This document shows positions 9,233-17,900 of a stretch of 64,000 nt of DNA, piece by piece (position 1 is the first letter of the stretch; every line of letters begins with the position of its first letter). The stretch is taken from NCBI GenBank assembly GCA_029907205.1, contig JARYMI010000006.1, forward strand, positions 1 through 64,000. The letters run 5' to 3'. The stretch comes from Clostridiales bacterium (GTDB taxonomy: Bacteria > Acidobacteriota > Aminicenantia > Aminicenantales > UBA8522). Under the pieces are notes generated by a model. It was not told the DNA's origin. It saw only the letters and a program-made list of their open reading frames with translations, and did not search any database. Made by a program: the position numbers and the translations under genes.

Positions 9233-10132
9233 CTATTTCCTTTCGTTGAAAAGGTCGAGCTGCCCCTTGGCCAGCTTTTTGACGATCTCCTCGAGGACGG
9301 GATAGCGTTTGAGGAGCAAACCGGGGATGGCCAGTTTTTCTCCGGTTATCATATTCTTGATCTGAAGGGCGTTAGCCAGCGCTTGACCCCGGTAATGGTT
9401 GTTGGTGATGACAAAAACCTTGCTTGATTTCTGGCCCAGGGCCTTGATGCGCTCGGCCCACTCCTCCAGCTCTTCCTTGCTGTAAAGATAATTGTAGCGC
9501 GCATCGCGGCCCGCCCCTTCGCGGAACCAGTCCTTGTAGTTTCGGCCATGAAGCCTGACGTAGGCGAATTCGGGAGTCGTGCTTATAGCGCTGGGCTTGA
9601 TGGAGCTGCGGAGGACCGGCTGGTCGATGTTGCAGTAAGAGATACCCTTCTCAGAAAGGAATTCGTAGAAACCCGGCTCATCCCAGGACGAATGCCTGAC
9701 TTCAACAGTCATCGGGTAGCCTTCAAATAGCCCGAAGAGATGGTCCAGATAATCGAAGCTCGAAGCGGTATGGACGAAGGACCAGGGAAACTGGAAGAGG
9801 AGACAGGCCAACCTGTCTTTGGCTCTGAGCGGCTCGATTCCCAGCTTGAACTCGTCCGCATCTTTCTGGCTGAAATTCTTCCTGTCGTGAGTAAAGACCT
9901 GGTGGACTTTGACGGCGAAGAGGAACTCTGGAAAATTGCTCACGTGCTTGATCCAAAAAAGAGACATTGAGATGGAGGGAGGACGGTAGAAGGTGCTGTT
10001 GACCTCGACGATGTTGATGTATTGAGCCAGGAAGGCGAGCGGATGGAAGCCGGCCACTTTTTTTTCCGGGTAAACAACACCCTTCCAGTCTTCATAGCTC
10101 CAGCCGGCTGTGCCGATATACGTGCGGATCAT
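9233..10132 (-). CDS. DUF72 (YecE-like) TIM-barrel protein
   Basis: 299 residues beginning MIRTYIGTAGWSYEDWKGVVYP, the standard DUF72 start. Further family segments are EVNSTFYRPPS, FLFAVKVHQVFTHD, ACLLFQFPWSF, TVEVRHSSW, YVRLHGRN and VFVITNNHYRGQALANALQI. The family is widespread and adopts a TIM-barrel fold; its biochemical role is not established. The gene is upstream of lysA in the same direction. Confidence 0.9.
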   Translation of the reverse strand: MIRTYIGTAGWSYEDWKGVVYPEKKVAGFHPLAFLAQYINIVEVNSTFYRPPSISMSLFWIKHVSNFPEFLFAVKVHQVFTHDRKNFSQKDADEFKLGIEPLRAKDRLACLLFQFPWSFVHTASSFDYLDHLFGLFEGYPMTVEVRHSSWDEPGFYEFLSEKGISYCNIDQPVLRSSIKPSAISTTPEFAYVRLHGRNYKDWFREGAGRDARYNYLYSKEELEEWAERIKALGQKSSKVFVITNNHYRGQALANALQIKNMITGEKLAIPGLLLKRYPVLEEIVKKLAKGQLDLFNERK

Positions 10133-10266
10133 CTGGATTCCCTCCTATTCTAAGAGAAACCGTGTGATTTTCCAACTGGAAACGCGGGCGGCAAGGATTG
10201 ACGAGATGGACGCTCGTGCAAATCCGGAGAAAAAGCGGTAAACTAACCACTGAGGAAATCGTCGAG

Positions 10267-11238
10267 TTGAAAACGTTCCAGCGCGATTTTAAAGAAAAGG
10301 TCAGCCAGGCCTATGAGCGGATCCGCTTCGGTATAAAGAAGACTCCCCTCGAGCATTCGCCAGCATTGAGCCAGCTGACCGGAGCGGAGGTATATCTGAA
10401 GTGGGAAAGCGAGCAGCTGACAGGTTCGTTTAAGCTTAGAGGGGCCTTGAACAAGCTGCGGGCTCTATCTCCAGAGGAGAAAAGGAGGGGAGTGGTCTCA
10501 GCCTCCACTGGAAATCACGGTCTGGGCCTGAGCCTGGCTGCCCGAATAGAAAGAGTCACGTTGGTGCTCGTCCTGCCGGCTACTGTTTCGCCTTCCAAAA
10601 GGAGTCGTCTCAGAGAATATGGGGCGGAAATTATCGAGCACGGGTTAAGCTGCGAAAGAGCTGAAATCTACGCTCGCCAGCTGGCTGCTGAATCAGGAAG
10701 AATCTACGTTTCGCCATACAACGACGAAGACATCATTTATGGGCAGGGGACGACCGGGCTGGAAATCTGGGGAGATTTGCCTGGTGTTCAGGATGTCCTT
10801 ATCCCGGTCGGGGGCGGCGGGCTGGCTTCCGGCATTGCCGGCTATCTAAAGACGGCGAGCCCTAAGATAAAAGCGTTTGGCGTCGAGCCGCGCCATTCGG
10901 CCTTTATGGCAGCGTCGATCGATGCCGGGAAGATTGTCGAGGTCGAGGAGAAGGAGACCATTGCCGATGCTGTGGCCGGCGGAATCGAGCCGGGCGCGAT
11001 CACCTTCCCGCTCTGCCAGGAGCTTCTCGACGGGATGATCCTGGTCGAAGAGGAGCTCATCAGTGAGGCGCTGGTTCTTCTCAAGAAGACGCACGACAAA
11101 ATCGTCGAGGGCGCGGGAGCTCTTTCTTTAGCTGCCCTGATGAAAGAGAGCGGGAGGTTTTCAGGCCGGCAGGTCGTCCTGGTCGTCAGCGGCGGCAACG
11201 CCTCACATCACCAGATTTCCACCCAAAATTGCCGATAG
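10267..11238 (+). CDS. Threonine/serine dehydratase-like PLP enzyme
   Basis: Fold-type II PLP enzyme of the threonine ammonia-lyase/serine dehydratase family. The PLP Lys is in LTGSFKLRGA; the Asn loop is STGNHG; the phosphate loop is PVGGGGLASG; the C-terminal region has SGGNAS. The start is uncertain: TTG 10267 has GAGGA about ten bases upstream and gives an N-terminus matching the family, while TTG 10198 adds 23 unlikely residues. There is no C-terminal ACT domain, so it resembles the short catabolic or serine-racemase-like forms. The last codons and the TAG stop are supplied by the left inverted repeat of the MITE-like element at 11222-11533, so the native C-terminus was probably replaced on insertion. 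Confidence 0.85.
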   Translation: MKTFQRDFKEKVSQAYERIRFGIKKTPLEHSPALSQLTGAEVYLKWESEQLTGSFKLRGALNKLRALSPEEKRRGVVSASTGNHGLGLSLAARIERVTLVLVLPATVSPSKRSRLREYGAEIIEHGLSCERAEIYARQLAAESGRIYVSPYNDEDIIYGQGTTGLEIWGDLPGVQDVLIPVGGGGLASGIAGYLKTASPKIKAFGVEPRHSAFMAASIDAGKIVEVEEKETIADAVAGGIEPGAITFPLCQELLDGMILVEEELISEALVLLKKTHDKIVEGAGALSLAALMKESGRFSGRQVVLVVSGGNASHHQISTQNCR

Positions 11239-11533
11239 GAAGTTCTTGTGCGGCGAAAGGGCCTGTGCTTCTTCAAAATAAGCGCGATAAGCCAAAACCC
11301 GATGGGTGGCGTGGTTCGGCGCCCCGGAGGGAAGAGGCGAGGGTGTTGGGTGAGGAAGCCCGTCGAAGACTGAGCGGGCACGGTTTCTCGACCGAAGGGA
11401 GAGAAGAGCGAAGGATGAGTCGGAGCGAGTTTCCTCGCTGGGGAAACGAGCGGGCTGACGAACCCCAATCCCGAGCCTCACGGGGGGTGAACCGCGACAG
11501 GACCCGTCGGGTGATCCTATCGGCAATTTTGGG
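11222..11533. mobile_element. MITE-like element with 19-bp perfect terminal inverted repeats
   Basis: CCCAAAATTGCCGATAGGA (11222-11240) is repeated as a perfect reverse complement at 11515-11533, bounding 312 bp with no plausible gene. TTCCA occurs at both outer flanks (one base offset on the right) and may be a target-site duplication. A diverged 137-bp relative lies at 33477-33613. It fills most of the 365-bp gap between the dehydratase and the substrate-binding protein; the remaining 70 bp up to 11603 show nothing I recognise. Confidence 0.75.
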
Positions 11534-11603
11534 CTTCCACTTTTTTGTTGCCCCGGGCTTCTTTTTTGATTATCATGTGGTGAGGATTTTGAGGCTGCGG
11601 TAG

Positions 11604-12605
11604 ATGAAGAGAAGGGGTTTTGTTCTCTTAGCGCTTCTTTTTCTCGCCAGCGGGTGCCAAAAAAAGCCTGTGGAGCTTTACACCATCGGCCTCTTCCAGA
11701 TTATTGACGCCCCGACACTCAACGAGACGCGCCGGGGGTTCATTCAGGCCCTGACAGACGCCGGTCTGCAGGACGGAGAGAATATCAAGCTTGTTATCAG
11801 GAACGCGATGGGCGATGTGACTGAGGCTCAGCGGATAGCTCAAGAATTTGCGAAGCCTCAGGTCCACATGATTGTCGCGCTATCCACCCAGTGCCTGCAA
11901 GCGGCGTTGATGGCAGCTCCAAAAATCCCCGTCATCTTCACGTCGGTGGCCAACCCTCATCTCCTGGGCGTGGGACGGACGGCCGAAAACCATCTCCCCA
12001 ATGTGACCGGGGTTGCTTCGACCGGGCCGATTAAGCAAATCTTGGTCTTCATCAAGGAGACGTTGCCGCGAACGCGGAGAATCGGGACGTTGTGGACGCC
12101 TTCTGAGCTGAATTCGGAGTACTATCTTCAGGTGGCGCGGGAAGGGGCAGCGGAGCTGGGGCTTGAGGTCATCGCCGTGCCTGTGGCCAACGTCAATGAA
12201 GTTCTCTTTTCAGCTCAGATGCTCCTAAACAAGAATATCGATTGCTTGTTCCCGATATCCGACAACACGATCAACGCCTCGTTTGAATCCATCGGCCGGC
12301 TGGCCGAAGAAAACGGGATTCCCCTGTTTGGAGGTTCTCCTCTGTTCAACCGCCTGGGGGCTTGTGCGGCCATGGGATGGGACTTCTATGAGATGGGCTA
12401 CAGGACCGGCCAGATAGCCATCAGGGTTAAAAACGGCGAGAGCCCGGCCAGGATTCCGATTCAGTACATGAGCAATATCAAGCTCCATCTCAACCTTGCG
12501 GCCGCCCGGAAACAGGGCGTTCAGTTTGCCCCCGATATCATCCGAAGAGCTGATGATGTTATCGAGGTCGGCTTGCTCTCAGATCGGGAAAGGAGAGGAG
12601 AGTGA
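11604..12605 (+). CDS. ABC transporter substrate-binding lipoprotein (TrpX/YtrF-like, PF04392 type)
   Basis: 333 residues. The N-terminus is a lipoprotein signal (ALLFLASGC lipobox, Cys18), so it should be anchored in the envelope. The body resembles the ABC_sub_bind family: GLFQIIDAPTLNETRRGF, IVALSTQCLQAAL, IPVIFTSVANP, DCLFPISDNTI and GCAAMGWDFYEMGYRTG. Such proteins bind aromatic amino acids or other small ligands for ABC importers. No permease or ATPase gene is adjacent, so it is an orphan binding protein or serves a transporter elsewhere. Its TGA overlaps the GTG start of the next gene (GTGA), implying translational coupling. Confidence 0.82.
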   Translation: MKRRGFVLLALLFLASGCQKKPVELYTIGLFQIIDAPTLNETRRGFIQALTDAGLQDGENIKLVIRNAMGDVTEAQRIAQEFAKPQVHMIVALSTQCLQAALMAAPKIPVIFTSVANPHLLGVGRTAENHLPNVTGVASTGPIKQILVFIKETLPRTRRIGTLWTPSELNSEYYLQVAREGAAELGLEVIAVPVANVNEVLFSAQMLLNKNIDCLFPISDNTINASFESIGRLAEENGIPLFGGSPLFNRLGACAAMGWDFYEMGYRTGQIAIRVKNGESPARIPIQYMSNIKLHLNLAAARKQGVQFAPDIIRRADDVIEVGLLSDRERRGE

Positions 12606-14944
12606 AGAGGGTTTTGATCGTTGCGGCGACAGCCCTGTTCTTTTTGCTCCTCGGCGTCTTTCTTTTCCTGGTTTCGTCTTTTCGGTTGTCCCTGCCTAAA
12701 GAAAAAGGCGAAATAACTGTTAAAGGGTTGACCTCCGATGTCAAAGTAGTCCGGGACAGATTCGGTGTTCCCCATGTTTTTGCTCAGACTGACCTGGACC
12801 TTTTTTTTGCCGTCGGGTACATCCATGCTCAAGACAGGATGTGGCAGATGGAGCTGTTTAGGAGGGTGGGGTTCGGAAGGCTTTCGGAGATCTTTGGCTC
12901 TCAAACCGTGGAGAGTGACCGATATCTCCGCAACCTTGGGTTCAGAGACGCAGCTCTTAGAGATTACGAAAACCTGAGTGCTGATGTTAAAGAGGCTCTT
13001 GTCGCCTACAGCGACGGGGTCAACGCCTGGATGAGCGAGAGGAAGATTGACTGGCCTCCCGAATTCTTGCTGCTCCGGCACCGTCCCGAACCCTGGGGAG
13101 TGCTGGACTCTCTTGTCATCAAAGAGATCCAGGCCCTGACACTATGCACCGATTATCCCAGCGAATTGGCCAGGGCCAAGCTGGTTAAGAAAGTCGGCCG
13201 GGAAAAAGCTCTCCAGATTTTGGAAGAAGATATCGAGGACATCCCTGTGGAAAGCGAAACTCAAGCTTTTTCCGTCGGGCAGCTTGCCAGGTCCTCTTTC
13301 TCCTCCGCTGCCCTGGGGAGCAACAATTGGGTTGTCGCCGGAAGCCGGACTGAATCGGGCCGTCCCTTGCTGGCCAATGATCCTCATTTGGACATCAGCC
13401 TGCCGCCCATCTGGTACGAGATTCACCTCAATTCGCCGGGCTTTGATGTCGTGGGCGTGTCGTTCCCGGGCGAGCCTTTGGTCGTCATCGGTCACAACGC
13501 CGCAATAGCCTGGGGAGTCACGAATTCGGGAGTCGACGTCCAGGATGTCTATATCGAGAAGCTCGACGAGAGCCGTGATTCCTATTTTGATGGAGACGGC
13601 TGGAAACCTCTTCTGAAGAAAGAGGAGACGATCAGAGTGAAGGGAAGAAAAGATCCCGAAAAAATGGACGTCCTGTGGACGGCTCGCGGTCCTCTCCTTT
13701 CCTCGGCCGAAACTGAGGATGGGACTTTTTATTCACTGCGCTGGACCATCCAGGAGGGGGGCAGGATTTTTGAATCACTTTACCTCCTGAACAAAGCGCG
13801 GAACTGGGAGGAATTCTGCAGGGCCATGGAGCTCTGGGATGTGCCTTCTCAGAATTTCGTCTATGCCGATGTCGCCGGGAATATCGGCTATTACCTCAGC
13901 GGCAGAATACCCCTCAGGGACAAAACTGCAGCGTTGTTTCCCGTTCCCGGCTGGGAGGAAAAGAATCAGTGGAATGGGTATCTTGACGAGAAACAGAAAC
14001 CCCATGTCCTCAACCCAGAATCAGGTTATGTTGTCACGGCGAACAACAGAATTTTTCCGGCTGATTATCAGTTTTATGTTGGCTGCGATTTTGATGTTCC
14101 TTTCCGGGCCAGGAGGATCGAAGAATTGATCCTTGGCCGGCCCAAACACTCGGTCGACTCTTTCCGGGTCATCCAGAATGATGTCCTATCAAAACGAGCC
14201 GAGTTGGTGTTGCCGTACATCCGGAAACTCCAGCCGGCCGAAGAAAAAGCTAGGCAAGCCTGTGACATCCTCAGCCGCTGGAACGGAGAGATGTGCGCCG
14301 GCCCTGAAGCCGCTCTCTATTCGGTGTTCATAAATGTTCTTCAAGAGCATGTCTTTGAGGATGAGCTTGGAGAGGCCTTCCCAGATTTCCGGCGCCTCTT
14401 CAACAGGAAACAGGCGGGCCTGCTCCGCATCCTCGAGGACCCGAGCGCATCCTGGTTCGACAGGAAAGAGACGAGCAACCTCGAGAACAGGGATGATATC
14501 TTCGCCGTCAGCCTGGAGAAGGCGCACAGATGGCTGGAGAAAAAATACGGCCCGCCTGATAAATTGGATTGGACCAAAATCCATGCCCTCAAGTTTTCTC
14601 ATGCGTTGGGCCGAGTTCCCGTGTTTTCTTTCTTCAACCGCGGCCCCTTTCCTCTCGACGGCGATTCCTTTTGCATCAGAGCTTCTTTTGGGGGCGACTT
14701 CTCAAGAGATTTTGCCACGGCGGGAGGCGCTTCCTTCAGGCAGATCATTGATCTGGCCGACTTCAGAAAATCCGTCTGTGTCCTCACCTCCGGCCAAAGC
14801 GGCCACTTTCTCAGCCGGCACTATGACGATCAAATTTCTCTGTGGCTCAAGGGGGAATACCGGCCGATGCTTTTTTCGAGCGAAGATATTGAAGCCAACA
14901 CTGGGGCAGTCCTCGTCCTCAAACCTTCCGCTTCAAAGAAATGA
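12602..14944 (+). CDS. Penicillin acylase family N-terminal nucleophile amidase (peptidase S45)
   Basis: 780 residues, GTG start overlapping the previous stop. An N-terminal hydrophobic segment (ALFFLLLGVFLFLVSSF) directs export. The alpha-chain motif RDRFGVPHVFA is followed by GYIHAQDRMWQME. The expected autocatalytic cleavage site is ALG/SNNWVV, making Ser240 the N-terminal nucleophile of the beta chain; LANDPHL, VIGHNAAIAWGVTN and VVTANNR follow as in S45 enzymes. Family members hydrolyse amide bonds of beta-lactams, acyl-homoserine lactones or cyclic peptides. The natural substrate is unknown. Coupling to a ligand-binding lipoprotein is unusual and may hint at a peptide or amide substrate. 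Confidence 0.9.
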   Translation: MKRVLIVAATALFFLLLGVFLFLVSSFRLSLPKEKGEITVKGLTSDVKVVRDRFGVPHVFAQTDLDLFFAVGYIHAQDRMWQMELFRRVGFGRLSEIFGSQTVESDRYLRNLGFRDAALRDYENLSADVKEALVAYSDGVNAWMSERKIDWPPEFLLLRHRPEPWGVLDSLVIKEIQALTLCTDYPSELARAKLVKKVGREKALQILEEDIEDIPVESETQAFSVGQLARSSFSSAALGSNNWVVAGSRTESGRPLLANDPHLDISLPPIWYEIHLNSPGFDVVGVSFPGEPLVVIGHNAAIAWGVTNSGVDVQDVYIEKLDESRDSYFDGDGWKPLLKKEETIRVKGRKDPEKMDVLWTARGPLLSSAETEDGTFYSLRWTIQEGGRIFESLYLLNKARNWEEFCRAMELWDVPSQNFVYADVAGNIGYYLSGRIPLRDKTAALFPVPGWEEKNQWNGYLDEKQKPHVLNPESGYVVTANNRIFPADYQFYVGCDFDVPFRARRIEELILGRPKHSVDSFRVIQNDVLSKRAELVLPYIRKLQPAEEKARQACDILSRWNGEMCAGPEAALYSVFINVLQEHVFEDELGEAFPDFRRLFNRKQAGLLRILEDPSASWFDRKETSNLENRDDIFAVSLEKAHRWLEKKYGPPDKLDWTKIHALKFSHALGRVPVFSFFNRGPFPLDGDSFCIRASFGGDFSRDFATAGGASFRQIIDLADFRKSVCVLTSGQSGHFLSRHYDDQISLWLKGEYRPMLFSSEDIEANTGAVLVLKPSASKK

Positions 14945-14964
14945 TGGGAGCAACATGACAAAAT

Positions 14965-15030
14965 TTGGGTGGCACCCACGCCGTCCTCGGCCCCCGACCC
15001 CCGGGAACCAGTTGGACTCAGAGGAGAGGG
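14965..15030. repeat. GC-rich intergenic repeat, copy A
   Basis: The stretch around 14985-15013, with GGCCCCCGACCCCCGGGAAC at its core, is closely similar to the reverse complement of 16591-16615. It lies between the acylase stop and the thiD stop. It appears to be a partial copy of the palindromic element at 16511-16638. Confidence 0.45.
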
Positions 15031-15812
15031 GAAAAGATTGGTTTGCCTCTTCCGATTGACACCGCTTTCTTGATTGCCGCGTGGGTGAAAGCTGAAGCCA
15101 GCTCGCACGCTTTCCACAGAGGATATCCTTTGACCAGGAAACAAAGGAGGCTTGAGGAAAGGAAACAGCCCGTGCCGTGGACATCCCTGTTGATTTTTCC
15201 CTTTTCGAAAACCGTATAATGACGGCCGTCGAAAAGCACATCAACAGCTCTTCTGGAAAGATGCCCGCCCTTAACTAAACAAGGCGCTGCGACAAGGCCG
15301 GCGATGGTCGAGGCCGCCTCCTTCATTTCCTTGAGGTTCCCAACTCTGTGGCCGCTGATCAGGCCCGCCTCCTCTAAGTTTGGCGTGATCACGGAGATTC
15401 TTTCTTTGAGATGGGAGACATAATAGGGAATAACCGCTTTCTCGAGAAGCCAGGCGCCCGAGCTTGCCCTGAAGACCGGGTCGACAACAACCGGGATGCC
15501 CCTGTGTTCATCCAGAATCCGGCTGATGACGGGAATATTCTTCCGGTGGCCCACCATGCCTGTTTTGATGCCCGAAAATGAAACCTCGCGCCGCAGGGCC
15601 TCGTATTGAAGAAAGAGAAATTGAGAGGGGGGAGCGTCATAGGCGATAAATCGCTTTGTATTCTGGGCTGTCGCAGCGGTCAGGATGCCCATTCCGACGA
15701 ACCCGAGCTTGCGGAAGACGGCCATGTCCAGAGCAACGCCGGCTCCCGAGGAAGGGTCATAGCCGGCGACGGAGAGAAGGGTTTTTGTCCGGGGAGATTT
15801 CGGGCAAGCCAT
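15018..15812 (-). CDS. thiD: Hydroxymethylpyrimidine/phosphomethylpyrimidine kinase
   Basis: 264 residues of the ribokinase-like ThiD family, which phosphorylates HMP and HMP-P for thiamine synthesis. Visible motifs are SVAGYDPSSGAGVALD near the N-terminus, GILTAATAQNT, GIKTGMVG, VVVDPVFRASSG, TPNLEEAGLISG, LVKGGHL and the catalytic DVHGTGC anion hole with its Asp. No other thiamine gene is adjacent and no TPP riboswitch is visible upstream. It is divergent from acyP; the AT-rich spacer of 94 bp holds a 10-bp inverted repeat. Confidence 0.9.
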   Translation of the reverse strand: MACPKSPRTKTLLSVAGYDPSSGAGVALDMAVFRKLGFVGMGILTAATAQNTKRFIAYDAPPSQFLFLQYEALRREVSFSGIKTGMVGHRKNIPVISRILDEHRGIPVVVDPVFRASSGAWLLEKAVIPYYVSHLKERISVITPNLEEAGLISGHRVGNLKEMKEAASTIAGLVAAPCLVKGGHLSRRAVDVLFDGRHYTVFEKGKINRDVHGTGCFLSSSLLCFLVKGYPLWKACELASAFTHAAIKKAVSIGRGKPIFSPLL

Positions 15813-15824
15813 GGTTTTTCCGTA

Positions 15825-15860
15825 TTATTCTTATAAAATTTATAAAAACAATAAGAATAA
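15825..15860. promoter_or_regulatory. 10-bp inverted repeat in the thiD/acyP divergent spacer
   Basis: TTATTCTTAT (15825-15834) and ATAAGAATAA (15851-15860) are perfect inverted repeats separated by 16 AT-rich bases. They sit between two divergent starts and could be an operator or a weak hairpin. A possible -10 for acyP, TATCAT, lies at 15888-15893. Confidence 0.4.
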
Positions 15861-15906
15861 TATATTTTTTCTCTATCCAAAATATGCTATCATATTAATA
15901 GAATCG

Positions 15907-16185
15907 ATGAAAGCGCGAGCCCATGTTTTTATCTCCGGACGTGTCCAGGGGGTTTTCTTCCGCGACCATGCCCAGAGATGGGGAGCTTCACTTGGACTCA
16001 CCGGCTGGGTAAAAAATTTATGGGACGGCCGGGTTGAGGTTGTCGCTGAAGGGGAGCAGGATAAAATTGACGCCCTCCTTGCCCGTCTCAAAGAGGGGCC
16101 GCCCCTGGCCCAAGTCGAGAAAGTGGACGTTACCTGGGAAGAATACAAAGCTGAGTTCACAGATTTCCGGATCGCCTGGTCTTAG
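15907..16185 (+). CDS. acyP: Acylphosphatase
   Basis: 92 residues from ATG 15907 (MKARAHVFISGRVQGVFFRD). It hydrolyses carboxyl-phosphate bonds such as in acetyl or carbamoyl phosphate. The GRVQGVFFR phosphate-binding loop with Arg19 and the GWVKNLWDGRVEV strand with Asn37 are the catalytic hallmarks. The upstream in-frame extension to 15811 is AT-rich spacer and not part of the gene. No Shine-Dalgarno sequence precedes the start. The 3' end overlaps the convergent small membrane protein by 4 bp. Confidence 0.92.
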   Translation: MKARAHVFISGRVQGVFFRDHAQRWGASLGLTGWVKNLWDGRVEVVAEGEQDKIDALLARLKEGPPLAQVEKVDVTWEEYKAEFTDFRIAWS

Positions 16186-16466
16186 AGAGAAGAATCGCCC
16201 TTTTGGCTTTTTCTCAGTTCGATAAACCTCTCTCTGCATTCCCTCGAGCAGAAATAATACTCCTTGCCGTCCAGTTTTTCCTTGAGGGCGTTTTCCTCGG
16301 GAAGATAGGTGTTGCACATCTCGTCCTTGACCATGACCCCGGAAAGCTGACGGGGAGGGCGGGATCGTTGACCCTTTCGCCTGGCTGAAAGAAAGAAGCG
16401 AAGGACAAGGATGATGAGATAGGTGATGAACAGATAGACGATAAACCTAAAAAAACCTGAGCTCAC
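16182..16466 (-). CDS. Small membrane protein with YHS-like Cys motif (PP0621-type)
   Basis: 94 residues. One transmembrane helix (residues about 5-27, FFRFIVYLFITYLIILVLRFF) is followed by a basic linker and a C-terminal metal-binding-like module: MVKDEMCNTYLP, then KEYYFCSRECRERF. The D-x-x-C ... Y-F-C-S-x-x-C arrangement matches the short YHS/TRASH-like proteins of the PP0621 family. The function is unknown; binding of a metal ion by the three Cys is inferred. Confidence 0.75.
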   Translation of the reverse strand: MSSGFFRFIVYLFITYLIILVLRFFLSARRKGQRSRPPRQLSGVMVKDEMCNTYLPEENALKEKLDGKEYYFCSRECRERFIELRKSQKGDSSL

Positions 16467-16510
16467 GGGTTGAATGTAGCTTATTCAGCCGGGTCTGTCA
16501 AACCAACGAT

Positions 16511-16638
16511 GATGGGCGCTGGCGGTAGCCCTGCAGCCCCCGTAGCGGAGAGGGGTCCCCTCGGCTTTTCCGAGGGGGGGAACAGACGGGACTGGTTCCC
16601 CGGGGTCCGGGGGCCAAGGGCTGCTCCCGGCGCCCATC
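16511..16638. repeat. GC-rich palindromic intergenic element, copy B
   Basis: Outer arms 16511-16534 and 16615-16638 are imperfect inverted repeats (18 of 24 positions pair), starting GATGGGCGC and ending GCGCCCATC. Inside is a strong hairpin at 16556-16576 (CCCCTCGG against CCGAGGGG). The segment 16591-16615 recurs inverted at about 14985-15013. It occupies the 265-bp gap before the acyl-CoA dehydrogenase, and no gene is visible there. Confidence 0.6.
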
Positions 16639-16731
16639 AGAATCACACAAACGCACATGCTCACACAAAGCTCTTGATTCTTGATTTTCCAAAAAGTAAG
16701 ATGAACAAAGACTGTTTTCAAAGGAGAAGAG

Positions 16732-17877
16732 ATGGATTTTCTATTCACTGAGGAACAAAAATCACTAAAGGACGCGATCCGCAATTTTGCCCAGAAGGAG
16801 ATCCAGCCGCTGGTCAAGGAATATGATGAGAGGGGGGAGTGGCCGGAAATCCTGACTAAAAAACTCGCTGAGATGGGGCTTCTCGGCATCACCATCCCCC
16901 CCGAGTATTCAGGAGCAGGATATTCCAACCTGGATTACGTCATCATCCTGGAAGAATTGAGCAAGGTCGACCCTTCGGTCGGGCTCGTTGTGGCCGCCCA
17001 CAACTCGCTCTGCTCCAACCATATCAACCTCTTCGGCACAGAGGCCCAGAAGGAAAAATATCTGAACCGGCTGGCCTCGGGCCAGACTCTTGGCGCCTGG
17101 GGACTAACCGAGGCTGGGGCTGGCTCCGACGCAGCGGCTCTCAAGACCAAAGCAGAAAAGAAAGCTGGGCACTGGATTCTCAACGGGTCAAAACTCTTCA
17201 TCACCAACGGCTCTTTGGCCGAGATCTGCGTGGTCATGGCTGTCACTGACTCGACGAAAGGGAGGAACGGCATCTCGGCTTTTATCTTGGAAAAGGGGAT
17301 GGAAGGTTTCAGGTCAGGAAAGAAGGAAGACAAGCTGGGGATCCGCGCTGCCGACACCGCTGAGCTCATTTTTGAAGACGTCAAAGTCCCGGCCGAAAAC
17401 CTTCTGGGAGCGGAAGGTGAAGGATACCGAGGAGCCATGGCCGTCCTCGATGGCGGGCGGGTGAGCATCGCCGGGTTTTCCCTCGGGATCGCAGCCGGTG
17501 CCCTGGAGTCGAGCCTGAAATACGCCAAGGAGAGAGTTCAGTTCGACCAGCCAATCGCCAATTTTCAGGCGATCCAATGGATGTTAGCTGACGGGTTTAC
17601 CGAGCTCGAAGCAGCGCGGCTTCTTACCTACCGCGCCGCCTGTCTGGAAGACCAGGGAAAGAAAATCCCCAAAGAATCTGCCATGGCCAAGCTGTTTGCC
17701 TCGGAATTAGCTGTCAAGGCGTCTTCCATGGCGGTCCAGATTTTCGGCGGCTACGGTTTTACCAAAGATTATCCGGTAGAAAAATTCTACAGGGATTCCA
17801 AGCTGGCCACGATCGGCGAGGGCACGTCGGAAATCCAGCGCTGGATCATCGCCCAGAAAATCCTTTCAGAGTACTGA
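16732..17877 (+). CDS. Acyl-CoA dehydrogenase (short/branched-chain type)
   Basis: 381 residues, preceded by AAAGGAGAAGAG. It is a FAD flavoprotein oxidising acyl-CoA to enoyl-CoA. Motifs: [53 protein letters not shown] and [10 protein letters not shown], whose Glu (about E363) is at the usual catalytic-base position of short-chain enzymes. The next genes, meaB and methylmalonyl-CoA epimerase, follow at 23 and 6 bp, indicating an operon for branched-chain amino acid, propionyl-CoA or fatty acid breakdown. Confidence 0.9.
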   Translation: MDFLFTEEQKSLKDAIRNFAQKEIQPLVKEYDERGEWPEILTKKLAEMGLLGITIPPEYSGAGYSNLDYVIILEELSKVDPSVGLVVAAHNSLCSNHINLFGTEAQKEKYLNRLASGQTLGAWGLTEAGAGSDAAALKTKAEKKAGHWILNGSKLFITNGSLAEICVVMAVTDSTKGRNGISAFILEKGMEGFRSGKKEDKLGIRAADTAELIFEDVKVPAENLLGAEGEGYRGAMAVLDGGRVSIAGFSLGIAAGALESSLKYAKERVQFDQPIANFQAIQWMLADGFTELEAARLLTYRAACLEDQGKKIPKESAMAKLFASELAVKASSMAVQIFGGYGFTKDYPVEKFYRDSKLATIGEGTSEIQRWIIAQKILSEY

Positions 17878-17900
17878 GCCAGAAAACCTGAAAACAGTCG

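Noticed and set aside
11229-11603. 124-codon ORF after the dehydratase
   Set aside because: Lies in the MITE-like element and is Arg-rich, without homology; explained by the repeat.
15813-15906. Possible TPP riboswitch upstream of thiD
   Set aside because: The 94-bp spacer is AT-rich and lacks the conserved CTGAGA core; only an inverted repeat is seen.
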